Below are positions 51,878 to 60,673 of a stretch of 64,000 bases of DNA, piece after piece. Source of the stretch: Candidatus Zixiibacteriota bacterium (GTDB lineage Bacteria; Desulfobacterota; Binatia; UBA9968). The stretch spans positions 1 to 64,000 of the forward strand of contig DATLYW010000003.1 in NCBI GenBank assembly GCA_035574315.1, given 5' to 3'. Below the pieces are notes generated by a model that saw nothing but the letters and a program-made list of their open reading frames with translations, had not been told where the DNA came from and did no database searches. Position numbers and translations under genes: made by a program. Each line of letters begins with the position of its first letter. Positions within the stretch are counted from its first letter, which is position 1.

Positions 51878-52324
51878 ATGCTCGTCAACCGTCGCACCCT
51901 GCGGATCGAATGGGGTCAGTGCGATCCCGCCGGAGTCGTCTTTTACCCGCAATACCTCGTCATCTTCGACAACAGCACCGCGGCCTTGTTCGAGCGCACC
52001 GGCCTTTCGCTTTCGGCGCTGCGGCAAAAGTACGGAATCGCCGGCCTTCCCGTCGTCGAGGTCGGCGCGCGCTTCCTCCTGCCCTGCCGCTTCGAGGACG
52101 AAATCGTGGTGGAAAGCGGGGTGAGCGAGTGGGGGCGGAGCAGCTTCACCGTGCGCCACCGCCTCGTGAAGGCCGAGGGGCTCGCCGTCGAGGGCTTCGA
52201 GAAACGGGTCTGGGCCGCTCCTCATCCCGACCGGCCCGGAGCGATGCAGTCCCGGCCGGTTCCGGCCGAGATCATCGCCCGCCTTTCCGATCCCCAGGGG
52301 ACAGGGACGAAAAGCAGCGACTGA
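51878..52324 (+). CDS. Acyl-CoA thioesterase, 4-hydroxybenzoyl-CoA thioesterase-like hotdog protein
   Basis: 148 residues, hotdog fold. 'IEWGQCDPAGVVFYPQYLVI' (about residues 10-29) is the signature with the catalytic Asp of 4-hydroxybenzoyl-CoA thioesterase from Pseudomonas. 'VVEVGARFLLPCRFEDEIVV' and 'SSFTVRHRLVKAEGLAVEGF' follow. It hydrolyses aromatic or short acyl-CoA thioesters. No ribosome site precedes the ATG. It starts the CoA-thioester region and is convergent with the next CoA-transferase gene. Confidence 0.88.
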   Translation: MLVNRRTLRIEWGQCDPAGVVFYPQYLVIFDNSTAALFERTGLSLSALRQKYGIAGLPVVEVGARFLLPCRFEDEIVVESGVSEWGRSSFTVRHRLVKAEGLAVEGFEKRVWAAPHPDRPGAMQSRPVPAEIIARLSDPQGTGTKSSD

Positions 52325-52333
52325 CGAGCCCGC

Positions 52334-53509
52334 TCAGATCACGCCCTTTTCTTTCAGCTCCGCCTGCTTTTTCGCGTCGTAGCCGAGCTGAGCGAGAAAC
52401 TCTCCGTTGTGCTCGCCGAGCTCCGGCGGCGGTGCAGGGTGGGGAACGCCGTCCTCGCTGTATTCCAGGGGGAATTTGACCGTGCGGATCGCAGGCTTGC
52501 TCTTCCGCTCGATCCGGATCTCGAGGCCCATATGGCGGATCTGCGGGTCCTGGAAAACCTCGGCGAGGTTGTAGACGGGAGTGTGCGGCACGTCGTTCTC
52601 TTCGAGCCGCTCGAGCCAGTAGGCGCGCGGCTTTTCCTTGAAGAACTCCGCGAAGGTCCGGTTGAGCTCGGCGTAGTTCTTCCTGCGGTCCGGCCGGGTC
52701 TTGAAGCGCGGGTCATCGATCAGCTCCGGACGACCCACCGCCCTGCAAAGCCCTTCCCAGAACTTTTGCGGCGACGAGAGGTGGATCGCGAACGGGAGTC
52801 CGTCGGAGCCCGTGAAGGCGTAGGTCTGGGACTGTATCGGCCGGCTGTACGGGCCGGGAATTCGACCGCTGGCCAGCGTCTCCGTCGCAGGAGCGTTTAG
52901 GAAGGCGAGAATCGATCCCGCCATCGTGGCGTCGATGTGCTGCCCCTTGCCCGTCCGGCTGCGCGCCACCAGAGCGCCGACGACCCCCAGCGCGGCAAAG
53001 AGGCCGCTCAGGCAGTCCGCATAGGCGGGGCCGATCGGCCGGGGATCCTTGGCGTCCATTAAAAGGCTCAACATGCCTCCGAGCCCCTGCCCCACCGTGT
53101 CGTAGGCCGGCCGATTCACATACGGCCCGCTCGGTCCCGTCCCGGTGATCGAGCAATAGACGAGCTTCTCGTTCATCGGTTTCAGCGTATCGTAATCGAT
53201 GCCGAGTTTCCTGGTCACCCCGGGACGATAGTTTTCGAGAAGCACGTCGGCCGTCCTGGCCAGGCCGTAAAAGATCTCCCGGCCTTCCGGCGTCTGGAGG
53301 TTCAACGTCATGCTCTTCTTGCCGCGGTTGTAAGCCCAGAAGTTGGGCTGGTCGCCGCCGAGATCCCAGCCGCGAAACGGATCCCCGCCCTGCGGATTCT
53401 CGATCTTGATCACCTCCGCCCCCATGTCCGCGAGCAGCACGGCCGCGTAAGGGCCGGAGATGAAATTGCCCAGCTCCAGAACTCGCACCCCTTCCAGAAC
53501 GCCTCTCAT
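52334..53509 (-). CDS. CaiB/BaiF family CoA-transferase (class III)
   Basis: 391 residues from ATG 53509, with AAGGAG upstream. Family III CoA-transferases move CoA between carboxylates through an aspartyl-CoA anhydride; the catalytic Asp is in 'AYADCLSGLFAALGV' (about residue 169). N-terminal 'VLELGNFISGPYAAVLLADM', 'GAEVIKIENPQGGDPFRGW' and 'NRGKKSMTLNLQTPEGREIF' are typical, as is 'LLENYRPGVTRKLGIDYD'. The relatives include formyl-CoA, crotonobetainyl-CoA, benzylsuccinate and alpha-methylacyl-CoA enzymes; the substrate is unassigned. It is divergent from a second CoA-transferase. Confidence 0.93.
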   Translation of the reverse strand: MRGVLEGVRVLELGNFISGPYAAVLLADMGAEVIKIENPQGGDPFRGWDLGGDQPNFWAYNRGKKSMTLNLQTPEGREIFYGLARTADVLLENYRPGVTRKLGIDYDTLKPMNEKLVYCSITGTGPSGPYVNRPAYDTVGQGLGGMLSLLMDAKDPRPIGPAYADCLSGLFAALGVVGALVARSRTGKGQHIDATMAGSILAFLNAPATETLASGRIPGPYSRPIQSQTYAFTGSDGLPFAIHLSSPQKFWEGLCRAVGRPELIDDPRFKTRPDRRKNYAELNRTFAEFFKEKPRAYWLERLEENDVPHTPVYNLAEVFQDPQIRHMGLEIRIERKSKPAIRTVKFPLEYSEDGVPHPAPPPELGEHNGEFLAQLGYDAKKQAELKEKGVI

Positions 53510-53621
53510 GCCATTCTCCTTGAGCGATTTAGCCGATCCCTTTTTACCATTTTTCATCGCCGATGCACACACGCGCGCCGGGTTTGCCGAGTTCCGCGCC
53601 TGCGCCGCGGTCCGGGATCGT

Positions 53622-53648
53622 TGGACATCGGCACGCGAGTGCGATAAT
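53622..53648 (+). promoter_or_regulatory. Candidate promoter for the second CoA-transferase gene
   Basis: TGGACA (53622-53627; 5 of 6), 15-base spacer, GATAAT (53643-53648; 5 of 6), in the divergent intergenic region. The spacer is short; a leader of about 83 bases would precede ATG 53738. Confidence 0.35.
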
Positions 53649-53737
53649 AAAAAGCCGTTTTCCGCTCCTGCGGCAGTCTCGATTTTGAGCAGATTCGGTG
53701 GAAGAACTGATCGCATCGGTTCTCCCGGAAACACGCG

Positions 53738-54922
53738 ATGAGCGACACCCGAGCCCTCGGAGGAACCGTTGCCGTGGACGCCAGCGGTCATGTGGCCGGC
53801 CCCTATGCCGCAAGCCTGCTCGGTGATCTCGGCTGTGAGGTGATCAAGATAGAGTTGCCGAACGGCGGCGACACCCACCGCGGTCGAAACCCGAAATACG
53901 ACGGGTACGGCCCGAGTTTTCGCGCGCTCAACCGCAACAAGAAGAGCGTGACCCTCGACCTGCGTCACGAGAAAGGCAGGGAGATCCTCTCCAGGCTCCT
54001 CCGGACCGCGGACATCTTCATCGAGAACTTCCGGCCGGCCAGGAGGCGTGAGCTCGGCCTGGAGTACGAGCTGCTCTCGAAGCAGAATCCGCGGCTGGTG
54101 CACTGCTCGATTTCGGGCTTCGGCCAGAGCGGGCCGTACCGCGATAAGCCGGGCTTCGACACCATCGGGCAGGCGCTGAGCGGCATGCTGAGCCTGGTGA
54201 CCGAGCTCGACCGCCCCAGGGTGGCGGGCTTTTCGATCACGGACCATTGCGCCGGCATCTTTGCCGCCCACGGAATCCTCGCCGCTTTGCTCGCGCGGGA
54301 AAGGACCGGGCGCGGCCAGTTCGTCGACGTCTCGCTGCTCCAGGTGAGCCTCGCGTTCATCGAATCTCACGTGGCCGACTACCTGAACGGCGGCGAGGCG
54401 GTTTCGCGCGACAATTTTCCGAAGGGGCGGATCTACTGTTTCGTCTGCGCCGACGGCAAGCCGCTGGTGGTCCATCTTTCCGGCCACCAGCACGCCTGGG
54501 AGGGGCTGCTCAGGGCCGTGAACCGCACGGACCTGCTCGCCGACCCCCGCTGCACGGACCGGGCGGCACGCACGAAGCACCACTACGAGCTGCTCGAGCT
54601 GCTCGAAGCGGAGTTCCGCCGCAAGCCGCGCGCCTACTGGATCGAGGTCCTCGACGCGCAGCATCTCGCCAACGCCCCGATCAACACGATCGAGGAGGTT
54701 TTCGAGAATCCGCAGGTGAAGCACCTCGGCATTCCCAAGGAAATCTGCCATCCGAAAATGGGCCCCAGCAAGCTGATCGGAAGCCCCATCAACCTCTCCG
54801 AGACGCCGCCCCGGTTTTTCCGTGCGGCACCGCTGCTCGGCGAGCACACCGAGGAGGTTCTGGGCAGCCTCGGCTACGGGCACGAAGAGATCGAGCAGTT
54901 GCGCAAGAGCGGCGTGATTTAG
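53738..54922 (+). CDS. CaiB/BaiF family CoA-transferase (class III)
   Basis: 394 residues. 'VAVDASGHVAGPYAASLLGD' and 'LGCEVIKIELPNGGDTHRGR' open the CoA-binding domain; the catalytic Asp is in 'FSITDHCAGIFAAHGILAAL' (about residue 168). 'NRNKKSVTLDLRHEKGREIL' and 'IENFRPARRRELGLEYELLS' follow. It is only moderately similar in sequence to the neighbouring divergent copy, so they are probably not a recent duplication. It leads a plus-strand run with two acyl-CoA dehydrogenases, suggesting activation of a carboxylic acid by CoA transfer followed by dehydrogenation. Confidence 0.93.
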   Translation: MSDTRALGGTVAVDASGHVAGPYAASLLGDLGCEVIKIELPNGGDTHRGRNPKYDGYGPSFRALNRNKKSVTLDLRHEKGREILSRLLRTADIFIENFRPARRRELGLEYELLSKQNPRLVHCSISGFGQSGPYRDKPGFDTIGQALSGMLSLVTELDRPRVAGFSITDHCAGIFAAHGILAALLARERTGRGQFVDVSLLQVSLAFIESHVADYLNGGEAVSRDNFPKGRIYCFVCADGKPLVVHLSGHQHAWEGLLRAVNRTDLLADPRCTDRAARTKHHYELLELLEAEFRRKPRAYWIEVLDAQHLANAPINTIEEVFENPQVKHLGIPKEICHPKMGPSKLIGSPINLSETPPRFFRAAPLLGEHTEEVLGSLGYGHEEIEQLRKSGVI

Positions 54923-54982
54923 CTTCAGCGGGCCGCTGGAGGCGAGAGAGAAACGGAGCTCAAAGGTTGAAAGGAGTCAACG

Positions 54983-56197
54983 ATGGATTTTAGCGTATCG
55001 GCCGACCCCCCCCACGTCGTCGAGTTCAGGAAGGAAGTACGCGCGTGGCTCGAGGAGAACATGCGCGGAGCCGAGCACCTGCGCTGGTCGGCTTCCTGGT
55101 CGACCCGGGAGAACGAGGAGGAGTATCGATTCCGGCGCGGCCTGGCGGAAAAACTCGGCAAAAAAGGCTGGCTGTTTCCCATGTTTCCCAAGGAGTACGG
55201 CGGCGCCGGGTTGACCATGGACCACCAGATCGTGCTGGAGACGGAGCTGTTCCGCTACGGGCTCAACCTCTCGCACGTATTCTACACCCTCGCGCGGATC
55301 GTTGCGCCCGTCTTGATCCGCTGGGGAACCGAGGAGCAGAAGCGCGAGTTCCTGCCCCCGATCACCCGCGGAGAGGTCTGCGTGTGGCAGGTCCTGACCG
55401 AGCCCCAGGGCGGGAGCGACATCGCCAACTGCCAGACCAAGGCGATCCGCGACGGCGACGTCTACGTGGTCAACGGGCAGAAGGTCATGGTGGGCCATCA
55501 CGTCCCGCCGGACTTCCTGTGGACGCTGGTGTGCACCGACCCCGGTGGAAAGCGCCACGAAAACCTCTCGTGGCTGCACATCCCCGCCAACCTGCCCGGC
55601 ATCACCATCCAGCCCATGCACCTGATGATGGGAATCAAGAACGCGGTCTTCTTCGACAACGTCCGCGTGCCCGCCAAATACCTGATCGGCGGCGAGAACA
55701 ACGGCTGGAAGGTGGCCAACACGCACATGGAGCTCGAGCATGGCGGTGACGGCCGCATCGCCATGGATCCGCTCGTGGAGAGGGTGGTCGAGTACTGCCG
55801 CAACACGCACGTCGGCGGCAGGCCGTTGATCGCGGACCCGCGAGTGCGCGACACGATCGCGGACATGATGATCGAGCTCAATACGCTTCGCCGTTTCAAC
55901 CAGCGAATCTACTGGCATCGCTTCACGAAACGTCCCCATCCCTACGGCGGACCTCAGCAGCGTTACTACCAGCGCATGATGCGGCTGAGGAACGCGGAGC
56001 GGCTGCAGCAGATCATGGGCGCCGACGCCCTGGTGCAGGACCTGTCGGTGCACGAGGTGGTCGATTTCGAGTACGCGGTCCGCACCGGCCCGGGTCAATT
56101 GCACGGCGGCGGCACGCTCGACACCGATCGTCTGATTTTCGCCCGGCGCCTCGGTCTCGGGCGGCCGGTTCAGGAGAAAGCGCCCGAGACGCACTGA
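54983..56197 (+). CDS. Acyl-CoA dehydrogenase family protein
   Basis: 404 residues. Acyl-CoA dehydrogenase fold: N-terminal helical domain ('EFRKEVRAWLEENMRGAEHL'), 'GWLFPMFPKEYGGAGLTMDH', the middle beta-domain 'VWQVLTEPQGGSDIANCQTK' with the FAD/substrate Ser-Asp, and the C-terminal helical domain. The usual catalytic Glu of short/medium-chain enzymes, around residue 375, is not clearly identifiable; the C-terminus 'VRTGPGQLHGGGTLDTDRLI' is unusual. It probably forms a heteromeric pair with the following gene, as in steroid and bile-acid acyl-CoA dehydrogenases (FadE26/27-type). Confidence 0.9.
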   Translation: MDFSVSADPPHVVEFRKEVRAWLEENMRGAEHLRWSASWSTRENEEEYRFRRGLAEKLGKKGWLFPMFPKEYGGAGLTMDHQIVLETELFRYGLNLSHVFYTLARIVAPVLIRWGTEEQKREFLPPITRGEVCVWQVLTEPQGGSDIANCQTKAIRDGDVYVVNGQKVMVGHHVPPDFLWTLVCTDPGGKRHENLSWLHIPANLPGITIQPMHLMMGIKNAVFFDNVRVPAKYLIGGENNGWKVANTHMELEHGGDGRIAMDPLVERVVEYCRNTHVGGRPLIADPRVRDTIADMMIELNTLRRFNQRIYWHRFTKRPHPYGGPQQRYYQRMMRLRNAERLQQIMGADALVQDLSVHEVVDFEYAVRTGPGQLHGGGTLDTDRLIFARRLGLGRPVQEKAPETH

Positions 56198-56255
56198 GCC
56201 GGCGGTTGCGCCCGGTGCATCGCAAGGCATCAAACGTTTTCAAGGCAGGAGTGAC

Positions 56256-57377
56256 ATGGACTTATCGTTGACCGAAACGCAGGAGATGTTCAAGAAAGTC
56301 GCTTCGGACTTCGTGAAAGCCGAGGTCCCGGCGCATTTGATGACCCGCTGGTACAAGGACAAGGAAACCTTCCAGCCGCGGCTGTTCCGCAAGGCGGTCG
56401 AGCTGGGCTGGGTCGGCATGATGCTGCCCGAACAGTACGGCGGCGCTGCGATGTCGGCCATGGACTGCGGCGTCGTCTTCGAAGAGCTGGGCCGCGGCCC
56501 GGTTCCGGGTCCGCTGTTTTCCTCGGGCGTTCTGGCCGCGCAGGCGATCTTCGAGGCGGGAACCGACGAGCAAAAGCAAGCCCTGCTGCCCGCGATCTGC
56601 AAGGGCGAGTCGATCGTGATCCCGGCGATCAACGACAAGGCGTCTTCGTGGGGCCCCGAGTCGGTGGAGACCCGTCTGGTCAAGACCCCGGACGGCTATC
56701 TGATGAGCGGCACGAAGCGTTTCGTCTTCGACGCCCAAGCCGCCACGAGCTTCCTCTGCGCCGCGCGCACGGAGGAAGGGCAGGTGGTTTTCGTGTTGAT
56801 CGACGCGAAGAGCCCTGGAGTGACCGTCACTCCTCTGGTGGGCTTTCTCGTGTCCGCCGCCGAGGTGCGCTTCGACCGGGTGCGAATCCCCGCCTCCGCC
56901 TTGCTCGGCGCCGGCGGATCGGACTGGCGAACGTTCGACGCGGCCCTGGAAAAGTCCCTGCCGATTCTTTGCGCCTATCAGGTAGGCGCCTCGCAGGAGG
57001 TCTTCGACATCACGTGCGAGTACACCCGCACCCGGGTCGTCTTCGGCCAGCCCATCGGCCGGTTTCAGCGGGTGCAGGATCATTGCGTCGAGATCTCGAT
57101 CCACCTGGATGCCGCGCGCTGGGCGACCTACGAAACCCTCTGGCGCCTCGACACCGGGATACCGGCGCGGGCCGCGGTCCACGAAGCCAAGGCGGTCGCG
57201 AGCGAGGGCTATTACCAGGCAACCAACTACGCCCACATGGTCTGGGCGGGGCCGGGCACCGATTACGGCCATCCCATGATGGCTCACAGCGTGCTGGCCC
57301 ACACGCTTTACCAGTATCTGGGAACGCCGGCGCAGCACAAGCGGCTGATGATGGATACGCTCTACCCCGTGTCCTAG
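56256..57377 (+). CDS. Acyl-CoA dehydrogenase family protein
   Basis: 373 residues. 'LTETQEMFKKVASDFVKAEV' and 'GWVGMMLPEQYGGAAMSAMD' form the N-terminal domain, a degenerate middle domain has 'FVFDAQAATSFLCAARTEEG', and the C-terminal helices include 'YTRTRVVFGQPIGRFQRVQD', the conserved R-x-x-F-G-x-x-I-x-x-x-Q substrate/FAD region. 'HMVWAGPGTDYGHPMMAHS' is near the end. It is paired with the preceding gene (58 bases apart), consistent with an alpha2beta2 heteromeric dehydrogenase of branched or cyclic acyl-CoA substrates. Confidence 0.9.
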   Translation: MDLSLTETQEMFKKVASDFVKAEVPAHLMTRWYKDKETFQPRLFRKAVELGWVGMMLPEQYGGAAMSAMDCGVVFEELGRGPVPGPLFSSGVLAAQAIFEAGTDEQKQALLPAICKGESIVIPAINDKASSWGPESVETRLVKTPDGYLMSGTKRFVFDAQAATSFLCAARTEEGQVVFVLIDAKSPGVTVTPLVGFLVSAAEVRFDRVRIPASALLGAGGSDWRTFDAALEKSLPILCAYQVGASQEVFDITCEYTRTRVVFGQPIGRFQRVQDHCVEISIHLDAARWATYETLWRLDTGIPARAAVHEAKAVASEGYYQATNYAHMVWAGPGTDYGHPMMAHSVLAHTLYQYLGTPAQHKRLMMDTLYPVS

Positions 57378-57398
57378 ACGGCTCCAGGGAGGTGCCGC

Positions 57399-58403
57399 AT
57401 GAAATTGCTCCTGCGCGCGCTCTCGTCGTTGCTGGCTTGCTTCGCGTTTGCGGCGGCGCCGCTTTCCGCCCAGAGCGTCTCCCTCGTCGAAGGCGCCCGC
57501 AAAGAAGGCAGGCTGGTATGGTACACCTCGATGGCCGTCGACACCTCGAAGCCCCTGCTGGATGCGTTCCTCAGGGACCATCCGTTCATCAAGGCGGACC
57601 TCGTCCGCCTGGGCGAGGAGCAGCTGATGACGCGCATCCTCGGGGAGGTGCGCGGCGGCAAGTGGGGGTTCGACGTGATGTCGGGAAGCGCCATCTCGAC
57701 GCTGGTGGACCGGGGTATCATCGCCCCTTATCTCACCCCGGGGCGCGCGGGCTACCGCGACGAGTTCATGGATCCCCAGGGCTACTGGACCGGCGTCTTC
57801 GTCAACAACCTCGTGCTCGCCTATAACACGAGCCAGCTTCCCGCGAAGGAGGCGCCCCGAGACTACACCGACCTGCTCGACCCCAAGTGGAAGGGCAAGA
57901 TGTTGATGGACTCCACGGACTATGACTGGTACGGAACGCTGCTCAGCGTCTGGGGACGGGAGCGGACGATTCGTTACATGAAGCAGCTCGCCCGCCAGGA
58001 GCCCCAGTGGCGTCGGGGACACGGGCTTACCGCTCAGCTGGTGGCGGCCGGCGAGACGCCGCTCGCCTGGGCTTACAGCTTCCGGATCGAGAGGATGAAA
58101 AAGGATGGCGCCCCGGTCGATTGGATCGAGACCTTCGATCCGATCGTGACCACCGTCAGCGGCATCGGCCTCAGCGCCAGGCCGACCAATCCGAATGCGG
58201 CCAAGCTGTTCATCGATTTCGTAACGTCGACCAGGGCGCAGATGATGATCCGCGAGATGCGCCGCATCCCGGCCCGCAGCGACGTCAAGCCGCTGGCGCC
58301 CAAGATGGATCAGAGCAGGCTCAAGCTCAAAGCGGTCCCCAAAGAGGTTTATCTCCGCCTCGACGAGCACGCGCGCGAATTTCGGCAGATCTTCGGGCTC
58401 TGA
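57399..58403 (+). CDS. ABC transporter substrate-binding protein, Fe(III)/Afu-type (extracellular solute-binding family 1)
   Basis: 334 residues with signal peptide about residues 1-24 ('LACFAFAAAPLSAQ'), preceded by GGGAGG. The mature start 'LVEGARKEGRLVWYTSMAVD' is the FbpA/AfuA/phosphonate-like pattern. 'GFDVMSGSAISTLVDRGIIA' and 'YWTGVFVNNLVLAYNTSQLP' are also typical. Such receptors bind Fe3+ but in these lineages more often unknown organic anions. It is separated by the TctC-like gene from the related receptor at 59627. No Tyr-Tyr pair of true FbpA is evident, so iron binding is doubtful. Confidence 0.88.
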   Translation: MKLLLRALSSLLACFAFAAAPLSAQSVSLVEGARKEGRLVWYTSMAVDTSKPLLDAFLRDHPFIKADLVRLGEEQLMTRILGEVRGGKWGFDVMSGSAISTLVDRGIIAPYLTPGRAGYRDEFMDPQGYWTGVFVNNLVLAYNTSQLPAKEAPRDYTDLLDPKWKGKMLMDSTDYDWYGTLLSVWGRERTIRYMKQLARQEPQWRRGHGLTAQLVAAGETPLAWAYSFRIERMKKDGAPVDWIETFDPIVTTVSGIGLSARPTNPNAAKLFIDFVTSTRAQMMIREMRRIPARSDVKPLAPKMDQSRLKLKAVPKEVYLRLDEHAREFRQIFGL

Positions 58404-58429
58404 CGGAGCGTTTCCGAAAGGAGAAAGCC

Positions 58430-59524
58430 ATGAAGCGCCGTGATTTTCTTTTTCGGCCCCGCTGGATCCTCTGCGCCGCCGTGACTGCTTTTCCGGCGCC
58501 GCTTCCCGGAGCAGAGCCCGCCCCTTTCTACCAGGGCAAGACCCTGACGGTCCTCATCAACTTCGCCGCCGGCGGACCGACCGACATCGAGGGCCGGGTC
58601 ATCGCCAGGCATCTCTCGAAGCACATTCCCGGCCGGCCCTCCGTAGTGGTTCAAAACATGGGAGGCGGCGGCGGAGTGACGGCGGTCAACTACCTCGGCG
58701 AGGTCGCCAAGCCCGACGGCCTGACCGCCGGCTACTTTACCGGCAGCCTGTTCCACTACCAGATTCGCGAGCCCGGCCTGAGGGTGGACCTCGCCAGGTT
58801 CGGCTTCATCGCGGGCGTTCAGGGGGTTACGGTCTCCTACATCAGGGCCGACACCCCTCCCGGCATCAAGAAGCCCGCCGACTTCGTCAAAGCCGAACGC
58901 TTCAAAGCCGCCGGCCTGGGCGTGGCAAGCTCGAAGGACGTGCGCTTCCGGCTGTCCTTCGACCTGCTCGGCCTCAAGTACGACTACGTCACGGGATACA
59001 ACTCCTCTTCCACCGCGCGACTCGCGGTGCAGCGAAACGAGGCGCAGTACCATGACGAAACGCTTCCCGGCTACCGCGCCGCCGTCGAGCCCCAGATGGT
59101 CAAGACAGGCATCGTCACTCCGCTCTATTACACCGATCTGGTTTCGACGGACGGAGAGGTGATGGTGAGCCCCGATGTTCCCGAGCTGCTGCCGTTCACG
59201 CATTTGTACCGGCAGATCCTCGGCAAGCCGCCGTCCGGCATCAAGTACGAGGCGTTGAAGGCCGCGAACATGTCGAGCACCAATCTCACGCGCCTGATCT
59301 TCCTGCCGCCCGGGTCGCCGCGGGAGGCGATCGCGGCTCTCAGACAGGCTTCCATGTCGCTGGCGCGGGACTCGGATTTTATCGCCGACGCAACCAGGAG
59401 CATGCGTTTCCATCCGCGCTTCGAGGTGGGGGAGGCCGGAGAACGGCTCTTTCATCGCGTCTCGCAAACGCCGGCTGAAATCGTCACGTTCCTGCGCCAG
59501 TACATCGAGCAGGCGAACAGGTAA
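58430..59524 (+). CDS. TctC/Bug-family periplasmic receptor
   Basis: 364 residues from ATG 58430, preceded by AAAGGAG. A short leader (about residues 1-27, beginning MKRRDFLFRPRW, Arg-Arg rich) suggests secretion, perhaps by Tat. The mature start 'FYQGKTLTVLINFAAGGPTD' and 'IPGRPSVVVQNMGGGGGVTA' are Bug-receptor signatures, more divergent than the tctC at 25885. It has no tctA/tctB partner here; it stands between two ABC-type receptors. An open frame from 58007 is the shadow of the previous gene. Confidence 0.88.
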   Translation: MKRRDFLFRPRWILCAAVTAFPAPLPGAEPAPFYQGKTLTVLINFAAGGPTDIEGRVIARHLSKHIPGRPSVVVQNMGGGGGVTAVNYLGEVAKPDGLTAGYFTGSLFHYQIREPGLRVDLARFGFIAGVQGVTVSYIRADTPPGIKKPADFVKAERFKAAGLGVASSKDVRFRLSFDLLGLKYDYVTGYNSSSTARLAVQRNEAQYHDETLPGYRAAVEPQMVKTGIVTPLYYTDLVSTDGEVMVSPDVPELLPFTHLYRQILGKPPSGIKYEALKAANMSSTNLTRLIFLPPGSPREAIAALRQASMSLARDSDFIADATRSMRFHPRFEVGEAGERLFHRVSQTPAEIVTFLRQYIEQANR

Positions 59525-59535
59525 GGGCGAAGCCG

Positions 59536-59565
59536 TTGACAGCGTCGATTTTCGCATGCTATCGG
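59536..59565 (+). promoter_or_regulatory. Candidate promoter before the second ABC receptor gene
   Basis: TTGACA (59536-59541), 18-base spacer, TATCGG (59560-59565) preceded by TGC, an extended -10. The expected +1 is near 59572, next to a GTG at 59573. Confidence 0.35.
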
Positions 59566-59626
59566 GGGCGCAGTGAAGAACCTTTCCGCCGTTTCCACCA
59601 CGGACCGTTCGCTACGGGAGCATAAG

Positions 59627-60673
59627 ATGAGAGCGATCGTTTGGATCATCCTCGCGGTGTGGTTGCCGGCCGCCGGCGCGTGGGCTCAAGGCCGCAGGCC
59701 CATGACGGTGGCGGAGCTCGTGACCTACAAGGGGCCCGACCGCGAGCAGATGCTTTACGCCGGAGCCAGGAGCGAAGGCAAGGTCGTCTGGTACACCTCG
59801 CTGGCCGGCGCGTCCTACAAGGCGATGGCGAAGGCGTTCGAGAACAAGTACGCCGGGGTGCAGGTCGAGGTGTTCCGCGCGAGCGGCTCCGATCTCACCA
59901 CGCGGATGATCGAGGAGACCAAGGGCCGGCGCAACATCGTCGATACGGTGGAAACCACCGAAGGCAACCTGATGTTCATGCGCGACGCCTTCCTCCTGAG
60001 GCCGTACCATTCGCCGCACTTCGCCTCCTACCCCGAGGAGGCCAAGCAAAGAGCCGAAAAAGGGCTCTTTTTCTGGGCGATCGCTCGCGAGTCCTATATC
60101 GGTTTCGCCTACAACAAGAAGCTCGTCCCGCAGGCCGCGGTGCCGAAGGACTTTTCCGGGCTCCTCCACCCCGCGCTCAAGGCGCGGATGGGCGTGACGC
60201 TCGACGACCCGACCTCGAAGGTCATCGGCGCCATTCTCAAGACCAAAGGCCGGGAGCTGGTCAACAAGCTCAAGGCGCAGGAGATTGCTGCCCACGCGAT
60301 CATTCCGCCGGCGTTGCTGGACCTCATCGCGGCGGGGGAGGTCGCGGCCTCCCCCGCGATCTTCCGCAACCATGTCATCGTCGCGGTCGAGAAGGGCGCG
60401 CCGGTCGACTGGGTGCCGCTCGACCTCGTGCCGACCAACGTCGGCGGCGCGGCGATCGCGGCCCAGCCGCCGCACCCGCACGCTGCGCTCCTGTTTGCGG
60501 ATTTTCTGCTCGGACCGGACGGCCAGGGCCTGCTGGAAAAATACCACTACGGAAACGCCGCCCGGAATTACGGCTTCAAGCGCTGGCGTCCGGAGCACGG
60601 ATCGACCACCGAAAAATACGAGAAGGATTTGCTGAGTTGGGAAAAGCTGGTTCGCGAGATCACGCGCAGATAA
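59627..60673 (+). CDS. ABC transporter substrate-binding protein, Fe(III)/Afu-type
   Basis: 348 residues from ATG 59627 (an in-frame GTG at 59573 would add 18 residues before the signal peptide). Signal peptide about residues 1-21 ('IILAVWLPAAGAWAQ'). 'ARSEGKVVWYTSLAGASYKA' and 'FENKYAGVQVEVFRASGSDL' place it with the FbpA/AfuA type. The Tyr-containing 'ARESYIGFAYNKKLV' and 'AAGEVAASPAIFRNHVIVAV' follow. It overlaps the permease gene, so this is the receptor of the following permease. Confidence 0.9.
   Translation: MRAIVWIILAVWLPAAGAWAQGRRPMTVAELVTYKGPDREQMLYAGARSEGKVVWYTSLAGASYKAMAKAFENKYAGVQVEVFRASGSDLTTRMIEETKGRRNIVDTVETTEGNLMFMRDAFLLRPYHSPHFASYPEEAKQRAEKGLFFWAIARESYIGFAYNKKLVPQAAVPKDFSGLLHPALKARMGVTLDDPTSKVIGAILKTKGRELVNKLKAQEIAAHAIIPPALLDLIAAGEVAASPAIFRNHVIVAVEKGAPVDWVPLDLVPTNVGGAAIAAQPPHPHAALLFADFLLGPDGQGLLEKYHYGNAARNYGFKRWRPEHGSTTEKYEKDLLSWEKLVREITRR

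Noticed and set aside
52334..54883. 849-residue frame joining sequence antisense to the second CoA-transferase with the first CoA-transferase
   Set aside because: Only residues from ATG 53509 onward belong to a family; the rest is antisense to a real gene and crosses a divergent promoter region.
57399..60673. Recent duplication of the two Afu-type receptors
   Set aside because: They share only family motifs ('EG.LVWYTS' type) and differ in length and in most residues, so they are old paralogues or independent acquisitions.
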